Origin: Clostridiales bacterium
GTDB taxonomy: Bacteria; Bacillota; Clostridia; Oscillospirales; Oscillospiraceae
DNA length: 11,243 nucleotides
NCBI GenBank assembly: GCA_019418625.1
Contig: DYBL01000080.1
Location: forward strand, 1 to 11,243
Reading direction: 5' to 3'
A model generated the notes under the pieces. The model was given only the letters and a program-made list of their open reading frames with translations, searched no databases and was not told the origin of the DNA. Made by a program: the position numbers and the translations under genes. This document shows positions 1-5,866 of this stretch, piece by piece. The first letter of the stretch is position 1; every line of letters begins with the position of its first letter.

Positions 1-116
1 TTCAACGCGTCCTGGTAAGAGGTGCGGGTCTCCCATTTCTGCCGGGTCTCACCATTTTCATCCGTATAGTTGTAGACGATGGAATAATTCTTTTTGCGTT
101 TGATAATCGAAGCCAT
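1..116 (-). CDS. Tyrosine recombinase/integrase, N-terminal fragment (runs off the left edge)
   Basis: The first 38 residues are visible, beginning MASIIKRKKNYSIVYNY and followed by a DENGETRQKWET segment. This is the usual N-terminus (AP2-like, arm-type DNA-binding domain) of phage/ICE tyrosine integrases of Firmicutes, which catalyse site-specific integration and excision. The catalytic domain with its R-H-R-Y residues lies outside the window, so activity cannot be judged. The start is ATG at 116, with an AAAGGAAG ribosome site 9 bases upstream (about 125-132). The gene follows directly on a truncated ABC transporter gene, whose reading frame continues over it in another frame. The usual upstream xis/regulatory genes are absent, so this looks like a recombination or deletion junction. 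Recognition rests on the N-terminal pattern alone. Confidence 0.7.
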   Translation of the reverse strand, partial: MASIIKRKKNYSIVYNYTDENGETRQKWETRTSYQDAL

Positions 117-1149
117 AACGATACTTCCTTTCTAAGTCATAAGATGCCGGTTTTATATCGGTGCCATCCTGGTCGATATAGTTTACATTTTCTAATGCTT
201 CCAGCTTGTTCATAGCAGAGTCTACAATTCCAAGAGTATGGGCTGCATCATTGATGTTTTCCACGCTACCAAAAATAACGAAAGAGAATAGAACAAACAT
301 CAGGAAGAAGGACATATTCATCTGCCCCTGTAAAGCCTGCCATGCACAAATAAAAACAATTCCCATAGAAGCCACCTTCAAAGAGAACAGATGCAGGCAG
401 TTAAACGGTGTATAGCCCTTTTCTACTTTGATATGAATATCTTTCAGTTCCTTGCTGGCATTACGAAAATTCTGAATGGCGGCCCCTTCCTGTCCAAAGG
501 ACTTCACAATGGAAAGACCCCTGATGTATTCAATCGCTGCGCCGGACATATCTTCCATCGCTTTATGGGTTGTCGCAGCGGTTCTTTCGCTATGCCTGCT
601 GATCCCCTGTAAAGCCAGCGCCGAAAGAACAACGCCGATAACAGAAATTACTGCGGCGACAGGACTAAAGAAAATAAGGCATAGGACAATAGCAATAAAC
701 TTTGCATATCCGTTTATGATGACATCCACCATTTTCATGCCCTGTAATTCCAAAGTAGACAATTCCGTGGTAACCCCTGCCAGAATGTCACCGACACTGT
801 TCTGCGAGAAGTACCCAAGAGGAACTCGTTTCAGTACATCACCCAGATGAATGCGCTGTCCGGCGGCCACTTCATATCCGATACTCTCCTGCAAAACTGC
901 CCGGATATAGGAAAGAAAGAAATTCAATACAATCGAGCCAATGATGATCCACAGCGTTTGCCAGATTAAAAAAGTATCAATTACGGAATTTGTCCAGTAT
1001 GCCTGAACTGCTTTGTCCAGCGCGTATGCGGCAGCCATTGTAGGAATAGCAGTTGACAGACTGCTAAAAAAGGAACATACAGAACCAAGATAGAGGCGGC
1101 CTTTATATTTACCAGCCCATCGGATAATGCGTTTCATTGACTTAAACAT
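58..1149 (-). pseudogene. Truncated siderophore-type ABC transporter, membrane domain only (second partner of a broken pair)
   Basis: The ORF starts at ATG 1149 (MFKSMKRIIRWAGKYKG) with an AGGAGG site upstream. It encodes six probable membrane helices of an ABC exporter-type domain (about residues 15-300), including YFSQNSVGDILAGVTTELSTLE and EYIRGLSIVKSFGQ. It is homologous in layout to the intact gene at 1553-3298. After about residue 340 (..KPASYDLE), where the ATPase domain should begin, the protein switches to unrelated residues (RKYRYGFDYQTQKELF). These are the out-of-frame reading of the integrase start region, and the ORF stops at 58. Walker A, signature and Walker B are all missing, so it cannot work as an ABC ATPase. 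Its start overlaps the stop of the preceding fragment by 8 bases, preserving the coupled layout of the original operon. I read it as a decayed gene, although the membrane domain could still be made. Confidence 0.85.
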
Positions 1150-1471
1150 TGACAGCCACCTCCTTTCTCTCGCCCACAGACCAGTTCTTTGCACCAATAT
1201 GCGCCTGCCACATATCTGCATAAAGCGGGCATCGTTTCAAGAGTTCCTCCTGCTTTCCGCAATCAATGATCTGTCCTTTCTTCAGAACGACAATCTGATC
1301 TGCGTTTTGAATGGTAGACAGACGATGTGCAATCACCAGCAGGGTCTTTCCTTTGGAAAGGGCCATGATGGATTTCTGGATTTTATCTTCGTTCTGCGGG
1401 TCAGTGAAAGCGGTTGCCTCATCCAAAATCACAATAGGCGCATTTTTTAGGATTGCTCTCGCATTAGTCAA
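1142..1471 (-). pseudogene. C-terminal ATPase fragment of an ABC transporter (first partner of a broken pair)
   Basis: This 109-residue remnant has only the end of a nucleotide-binding domain: NARAILKNAPIVILDEATAFTDPQNE (the Walker B and D-loop region), then VIAHRLSTIQNAD (H-loop), ending in KNWSVGERKEVAVNV. It matches the same region of the intact protein at 3295-5079 (ARAILKDAPIVVLDEATAFADPENE; tail SAQWKVGKEAAV) closely enough to be an ortholog or paralog. The membrane domain, Walker A and signature motif are missing. A TTG at 1471 could serve as start but has no good ribosome site, and homology begins only about three codons later. It overlaps the next fragment by 8 bases. It is a gene remnant, probably left by recombination at about 1465-1472. 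Confidence 0.85.
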
Positions 1472-1552
1472 AATGTCAGTATGTTGCTTGAACAGCCAAA
1501 GGATATTGTACTCCCGAAGGAAAAAACGAATGAACTTGAATAGACGGAATAA
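1472..1552 (-). other. Orphan seam between the intact ABC operon and the broken ABC pair
   Basis: These 81 AT-rich bases fit neither neighbouring ABC gene. On the minus strand the frame is open from just after the stop of the intact ABC gene into the ATPase fragment, but its translation (..FFLREYNILWLFKQHTDIL..) does not look like ABC sequence. On the plus strand one frame reads MLLEQPKDIVLPKEKTNELE then stop (1481-1543), which could be the tail of a lost gene. I cannot name either. The stretch marks a junction between DNA of different base composition. Confidence 0.45.
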
Positions 1553-3298
1553 TTAACCCAGCCGCCACTGGGCGCTCTCGCTCTGGAGCTCCACCATGCG
1601 GCGGTAGAGGCCGCCCTGCTCCATCAGCTCCGCCGGGGTACCCTGCTGGGCCACATGGCCGTCCTCCAGCACCACGATGTGGTCGGCCCCTGCCACGGTA
1701 CGCATCCGGTGGGCTATCACCAACACCGTTTTGCCTTGAAGCAGGCGGGAGAGGGCGGTCTGGACGGCGCTTTCGTTCTCTACATCCAGGCTGGCGGTGG
1801 CCTCGTCCAGCAACACCACCGGCGCGTCCTTCAACAGGGCTCGGGCGATGGAGATCCGCTGCCGCTCCCCGCCGGAGAGGGTGGAACCGTTCTCCCCAAT
1901 CACCGTCTGGTAGCCCTGGGGCAGCTTACGGATAAACTCATCGCACTGGGCGGCCTTGGCGGCTTCCAGCACCTCCTCGTCGGTGGCGCCCCGGCGGCCC
2001 AGACGGATGTTCTCCATCACCGTGTCCCGGAACAGCACCACGTCCTGGAACACCATGGAGTAGGAGCGCAGGAGAGCCTCCGGGTCTACCGTGGACACGT
2101 CCGTTCCACCCAGCGACACCTTCCCGCCGGTGACGTCCCAGAACCGGGCGGCCAGTTTGCAGGCGGTGGACTTTCCGCCGCCGGAGGGACCGATGAGGGC
2201 GGTGATCTCCCCCTGACGGGCGGTGAAGCTCACATCCTCCAGTACCCCCGCGCCCTCCCGGTAGGCAAAGGAGACATGGTCAAAGGTGATGTCGTAGCTT
2301 GACGGGCGGAAGTCCTCTGTCCCCGTCTGCACCGGCTGCTCCAAGATGGCGCGCATCCGTTCAATCTGCAGCTTGGTGTTGAAGGTGGCGGCGATGTTCT
2401 GGAGCACCACTCCCAGAGGATCGTACAGCCGGGCGGCGGCAAAGAGGAAGCCCAGGAAATAGAGGAAGGAGAACTCCCCGGCCAGCAGCAGTGCCCCGCC
2501 GGTGAGCACCGTGGTGGCAAGCCCCAGCCGCAGGAATGCCTGAGCGGAGCATACGAACACGCCGGTGGCCAGTTCGGAGCGGATGGAGCTGCCCTCCATA
2601 GCGGACAGCTTTGCCTCCAGATCGCCAAGATACCGCTCCTGCCTGTGGCAGGCCTTGATGTCCCGGATGGTCTCCAGCCCCTCCTGGATGCAGTCGGCCA
2701 CCGCCCGCTTGTTCAGGATGTTTTTCGTCCCAAAGGCGTCCTGGATCTTCTTGGAGCCCGCCGTCAGCGCCACCGCCACAGGCACCACCCACAGCACCGC
2801 AAGGGCCATGCGCCAGTCGCAGGCGAACATGCACACCCCGATCACCAGCGTGGAGCCGATGGAGGCGAACAGCTGGGGCACATAGTGGGAAAACATCTGG
2901 TCCAGGCTGGAGCAGTCGGCGATCATGGTGGAGGTCAGGTCGCTGAGATCCCGGTTCCCGAAGAAGGACAGGGGAAGCCTGCGCAAGGTCTCCGCCAGGC
3001 TCACCCGGCGGTTGGCACTCTCCCGGTAGGTGGCGATGTAGAGGGAGGCGTACTGGAACCAGTGGAGGATGAACAGCAGGAGGAGTACCGCCAAGGCGAA
3101 GCCCACATAGATCCAAAACCCGTCCATAGGATTGCCAACGCTCTCCAGACAGCCCAGCAGGTGCTGGACTGTGAACAGGACCGCCCCGACGGGGAACATG
3201 AGAGCCAGATTGCACACAAAGCACCAACTCACGGCCTTCGCCAGATCCTTGGCCCCCTTCTCGCTGAGGGCGAAGATGTGTTGTAATTTCTTTATCAT
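1553..3298 (-). CDS. ABC transporter, fused membrane and ATPase domains, siderophore-type (YbtQ/IrtB-like partner), second gene of pair
   Basis: This 581-residue half-transporter forms a heterodimer with the product of the gene upstream. By family resemblance the pair handles ferric siderophores (YbtPQ, IrtAB), using an exporter fold to import. About six membrane helices (residues 20-300) precede an ATPase domain (about 335-581) with Walker A GPSGGGKST (370-378), Q-loop MVFQD (415-419), signature LSGGERQR (474-481), Walker B VVLLDEA with D-loop SLD (494-504) and H-loop H530; all catalytic residues look intact. The start is ATG 3298, which has AGGAGG just upstream and overlaps the preceding stop as ATGA. 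A longer in-frame start at 3352 would run into the previous gene. The ATGA overlap implies translational coupling and equal dosage. The stop is TAA at 1553-1555, after which base composition changes. Substrate is inferred; a drug or peptide exporter pair is the main alternative. Confidence 0.9.
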   Translation of the reverse strand: MIKKLQHIFALSEKGAKDLAKAVSWCFVCNLALMFPVGAVLFTVQHLLGCLESVGNPMDGFWIYVGFALAVLLLLFILHWFQYASLYIATYRESANRRVSLAETLRRLPLSFFGNRDLSDLTSTMIADCSSLDQMFSHYVPQLFASIGSTLVIGVCMFACDWRMALAVLWVVPVAVALTAGSKKIQDAFGTKNILNKRAVADCIQEGLETIRDIKACHRQERYLGDLEAKLSAMEGSSIRSELATGVFVCSAQAFLRLGLATTVLTGGALLLAGEFSFLYFLGFLFAAARLYDPLGVVLQNIAATFNTKLQIERMRAILEQPVQTGTEDFRPSSYDITFDHVSFAYREGAGVLEDVSFTARQGEITALIGPSGGGKSTACKLAARFWDVTGGKVSLGGTDVSTVDPEALLRSYSMVFQDVVLFRDTVMENIRLGRRGATDEEVLEAAKAAQCDEFIRKLPQGYQTVIGENGSTLSGGERQRISIARALLKDAPVVLLDEATASLDVENESAVQTALSRLLQGKTVLVIAHRMRTVAGADHIVVLEDGHVAQQGTPAELMEQGGLYRRMVELQSESAQWRLG

Positions 3299-5079
3299 AC
3301 CGCTGCCTCCTTTCCAACCTTCCACTGGGCGCTGCGCTGATAGTCCGCCCACATGGCGGCGTAGACGCCGTTTTTCTCCAGCAAGGCGCCGTGGCTGCCC
3401 TGTTCCGCGATCTTCCCCTCGCTGAGGACGATGATGTTGTCCGCATTCTGCACCGTGGATAGCCGGTGGGCGATCATCAGCACCGTTTTGTTCCGGGTCA
3501 GCGTCTCAAAGGCCTTTTGGATCTGATGCTCGTTCTCTGGGTCGGCAAAGGCGGTTGCTTCGTCCAGCACCACGATGGGGGCGTCCTTCAAAATGGCCCG
3601 CGCCAGAGCAATGCGCTGCTGCTCCCCGCCGGAGAGATAGACGCCCCTTGCGCCCACCACCGTGTCCAGCCCCTGGGGCAGCTTTTCCAGGATGTCGTCG
3701 CACTGAGCGTCGTGGGCGGCGGCAAGCACCTCCTCCCTGGATGCATCCGGCCGGGCAGCCCGGATATTTTCCAGTAAGCTCTCCTTGAATAGCCGGGTAT
3801 CCTGGAACACAAAGGCCACCTGCCCCATGAGGGCGGCACTGTCCAGCTCCCGCACGTCCGCACCGCCCACGGTGACGCTGCCGCTGTCCACATCCCAGAA
3901 CCGGGGGATCAGGCTGGCGGCGGTGGTCTTGCCCCCGCCGGAGGGCCCCACCAGGGCCACCACTTCACCGGGCTGGACGGAAAAACTCACATCCTCCAGC
4001 GCGGGCCGGTCCGCGCTGGGGTAGGTGAAGGTCACATGGTCAAAGACCACGGCGTCGTCAGCCAGCCTTTTTTGGACCTTCGGCTCCTCCATGGGCTGCT
4101 GGCTCAGGATATCGTCCAGACGGCCGATGGCCTCATCGGCCTCCATCACCGCCTCGCTCATATACATGATGCGGTTGATCATCTGGCCGCAGGCGGGGGC
4201 AAACAAGGCGTAGAAGATTAGGTTAACCAGCGCGGTGCGCACGTCTCCGCCGGAGGCGATGAGCAGCGCCGCCGGGATCAGCAGGGCGAAGGCCCCGTTG
4301 ATGAAAGTGAGGAAACAGGTCTGGCCCGTCCGGCAGCTCATGGCGTATTGGCTGGCCAGGTCGCTGTAATCCTGGATGGCGGCGTAGAAGGCCTTGAAGG
4401 AGTAGACCGTCTGCTGGAACATCTTCACCACCGGGATGCCCCGGACATACTCTACCGCCTCGCCGCTCATGCGCTCAATCTCCTTTTGATAGCGGTGGAA
4501 GAAGCCGGCGTTCTTGCCACCCATCATCAGGCACATGGATAGCAGTGCCAGCACCATGGTGAGCAGGCACAGCAGGCCCATCCGCCAGTCAAAGAGGAAC
4601 AGCACCACGATGGCGGCGATGGGCGTCACCGCCGTGGCGGCCAGGTCGGGGAGCTTGTGGGCAAGCAGGTCCTCGGTGAGCCCGGCGTTGTCGTCAATGA
4701 GTTTGCGCAGCCGCCCCGACTGGTTCCCGGTAAAAAAGCCCAGGGGGAGTTTCAGCACATGGGTCATGGCGGCGCGCCGGATGTTTCGGGCGGTGCGGAA
4801 GGCCGCGATATGGGTGGACATGAGGGCGGCAAAGTACAGCAGGATACTGCCAACGGCAGTCCACACCGCCATCCAGCCCCAGAGGCTCAGGTTCCCGGCC
4901 CCGTCCAGGCTGGGCCAAGTGGACAACATGCTTCTGGCCACCAGCCAGACACACAGATACGGTGCCAGCCCCAGCACCGCCGACAGGGCGGACAGGATAC
5001 AGCCCAGGATCGTCAGGTTCTTGTGCCCGCCCGCATAGCTTAGGATGCGGGCAAGACTGCTTGGTTTCTTTTGCTTCAA
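3295..5079 (-). CDS. ABC transporter, fused membrane and ATPase domains, siderophore-type (YbtP/IrtA-like partner), first gene of pair
   Basis: This is a 594-residue half-transporter. The membrane domain lies at about 20-305, with FFTGNQSGRLRKLIDDNAG (115-133) as the coupling region. The ATPase domain, about 340-594, has Walker A GPSGGGKTT (378-386), Q-loop FVFQD (423-427), signature LSGGEQQR (483-490), Walker B IVVLDEATAF (502-511) and H-loop H538. The DEATAFADPENE form of the D-loop region, in place of the common DEATSALD, is typical of YbtPQ/IrtAB-like siderophore transporter pairs in my experience of the family. The start is TTG at 5079 with a strong AAGGAGG eight bases upstream; no ATG fits. 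It overlaps the second partner by four bases. A terminator and an operator-like palindrome separate it from tetR upstream, so it may be transcribed separately. It is homologous to the broken fragment at 1142-1471. The siderophore substrate is inference. Confidence 0.9.
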   Translation of the reverse strand: MKQKKPSSLARILSYAGGHKNLTILGCILSALSAVLGLAPYLCVWLVARSMLSTWPSLDGAGNLSLWGWMAVWTAVGSILLYFAALMSTHIAAFRTARNIRRAAMTHVLKLPLGFFTGNQSGRLRKLIDDNAGLTEDLLAHKLPDLAATAVTPIAAIVVLFLFDWRMGLLCLLTMVLALLSMCLMMGGKNAGFFHRYQKEIERMSGEAVEYVRGIPVVKMFQQTVYSFKAFYAAIQDYSDLASQYAMSCRTGQTCFLTFINGAFALLIPAALLIASGGDVRTALVNLIFYALFAPACGQMINRIMYMSEAVMEADEAIGRLDDILSQQPMEEPKVQKRLADDAVVFDHVTFTYPSADRPALEDVSFSVQPGEVVALVGPSGGGKTTAASLIPRFWDVDSGSVTVGGADVRELDSAALMGQVAFVFQDTRLFKESLLENIRAARPDASREEVLAAAHDAQCDDILEKLPQGLDTVVGARGVYLSGGEQQRIALARAILKDAPIVVLDEATAFADPENEHQIQKAFETLTRNKTVLMIAHRLSTVQNADNIIVLSEGKIAEQGSHGALLEKNGVYAAMWADYQRSAQWKVGKEAAV

Positions 5080-5100
5080 AGTGATCCCTCCTTGTTAAAA

Positions 5101-5120
5101 AAGTTAGTTATTGCTAACTT
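5101..5120. promoter_or_regulatory. 20-bp palindrome AAGTTAG-N6-CTAACTT, probable operator before the ABC pair
   Basis: AAGTTAGTTATTGCTAACTT has perfect 7-bp arms around a 6-bp centre. Its 16-bp core differs at only two positions from a palindrome over the methyltransferase promoter (10480-10495, read on the minus strand). The TTAG/CTAA half-sites resemble those bound by DtxR/IdeR/MntR-type metal repressors. A TTGACC (minus strand, 5139-5144) lies upstream but no good -10 accompanies it. Because six T follow on the minus strand, it could instead act as a weak terminator hairpin. Confidence 0.5.
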
Positions 5121-5126
5121 GCATCC

Positions 5127-5153
5127 AAAAAAGATAGGGGTCAAGCCCCCATC
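5127..5153 (-). terminator. Intrinsic terminator at the end of tetR
   Basis: On the minus strand an 8-bp stem (GATGGGGG paired with CCCCTATC, one G-U) with loop CTTGA is followed at once by TTTTTT (5127-5132). The tetR stop codon (5141-5143) lies in the loop side of the hairpin. It should limit read-through from tetR into the ABC pair. Confidence 0.7.
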
Positions 5154-5758
5154 AATTTCAGCCATCCGGCAGTGTAGAAATCGCAGAGTTGATCCACATC
5201 CCGCACAGCCTGCTCCCGGGGCATATCGTGGATCACGATCTCAAAGATGCCGCTCATTATCCCGCTGGCGATGATGTGGCAAAGAGACTGGCTCAGTTCC
5301 GGGACCTCCCGGCCCAAGCGGCGGAGAACATCCATGTAACGGAGCGTATACTCCACCTCCACCTCTACCATGTTGTGGACAAAGTGCTCATAGCTGGTGC
5401 CCTCGGCCTTGCACAACAGCAGCTTCACCGGCTCCCGGTGGTCGCAGATATAGTCCACCATCCAATTCACGCACTGGCTGGACTCCAGCCCCATGTGCTC
5501 CGGCTGTTCCTGCTCAGGCAGTTCGGAAAAGGAAGTCTGCGCCTCCATGAACCGCCCCATCAAAGCAGCCGCGTGCGGCTCCACGATGGAGGCAAAGAGC
5601 GCCTCCTTGCTGGAGAAATAGCCGTAGAACGCACCAGTGGTTACCCCGGCATTTTTCACGATCTGCCGCAGAGAAGCCCCTTGAAATCCCTTGTCCAGAA
5701 ATTCGGCCATGGCCGCCTCATGGATTTTTTCCAGCGTGGCGTTAGACTTTTCTTCCAT
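5141..5758 (-). CDS. TetR/AcrR-family transcriptional repressor
   Basis: This 205-residue regulator has an N-terminal helix-turn-helix (about 10-55: AAMAEFLDKGFQGASLRQIV, then NAGVTTGAFYGYFSSKEALF), which is the signature of TetR/AcrR repressors. The C-terminal ligand-binding half is helical, as usual. The length is normal for the family. The start is ATG 5758, with AAGGAG seven bases upstream; a longer in-frame start at 5851 would lie upstream of the promoter and the ribosome site. Its own promoter is covered by two overlapping 15-bp palindromes, so autorepression is likely. It sits directly ahead of the ABC pair, in the same direction, which suggests control of transport, but a terminator intervenes. 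The ligand cannot be told from the sequence; a siderophore, metal chelate or drug are all possible. Confidence 0.93.
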   Translation of the reverse strand: MEEKSNATLEKIHEAAMAEFLDKGFQGASLRQIVKNAGVTTGAFYGYFSSKEALFASIVEPHAAALMGRFMEAQTSFSELPEQEQPEHMGLESSQCVNWMVDYICDHREPVKLLLCKAEGTSYEHFVHNMVEVEVEYTLRYMDVLRRLGREVPELSQSLCHIIASGIMSGIFEIVIHDMPREQAVRDVDQLCDFYTAGWLKLMGA

Positions 5759-5770
5759 AGACTCTCTCCT

Positions 5771-5798
5771 TATAACGGCGTTATATAACACTGTTATA
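5771..5798. promoter_or_regulatory. Tandem TetR operators: two overlapping 15-bp palindromes
   Basis: TATAACGGCGTTATA (5771-5785) and TATAACACTGTTATA (5784-5798) each have perfect 7-bp arms around one central base. They share two bases and their centres are 13 bp apart. They cover the -10 box, the transcription start and the leader of tetR, as expected for an autorepressed TetR gene. Confidence 0.82.
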
Positions 5799-5824
5799 AT
5801 ACGACCGGAGCAGTAGTTTGTCAA
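5796..5824 (-). promoter_or_regulatory. Sigma-A type promoter of tetR
   Basis: On the minus strand a perfect -35 TTGACA (5819-5824), a 17-bp spacer and -10 TATTAT (5796-5801) lie about 40 bases before the tetR start. The -10 lies inside the palindromic operators. Confidence 0.85.
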
Positions 5825-5834
5825 GTGGAATACG

Positions 5835-5862
5835 AAAAAAGCCCGGCGCATACGCGCCGGAC
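5835..5862 (-). terminator. Intrinsic terminator after the P-type ATPase gene
   Basis: On the minus strand the stem CCGGCGC/GCGCCGG (5854-5860 with 5843-5849) and a 4-base loop are followed by TTTTTT (5835-5840). It begins within five bases of the ATPase stop codon and separates that operon from tetR. Confidence 0.9.
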
Positions 5863-5866
5863 TTTG

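Noticed and set aside
1655..3286. Long plus-strand open frames (1655-2302, 2645-3286) opposite the second ABC gene
   Set aside because: They lie antisense to a gene with all ABC motifs, and their composition (His, Gly, Gln, Pro rich) is that of shadow frames in GC-rich DNA.
2361..3446. 361-residue minus-strand frame overlapping both ABC genes
   Set aside because: It is a frame-shifted shadow rich in Arg, Pro and Gly with no domain, overlapping two genes with intact motifs.
5189..5788. 199-residue plus-strand frame opposite tetR
   Set aside because: TetR on the other strand has a clear helix-turn-helix, ribosome site, promoter and operators; this frame has none.
5759..5851. Longer TetR start at 5851
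   Set aside because: It lies upstream of the promoter and inside the preceding terminator.
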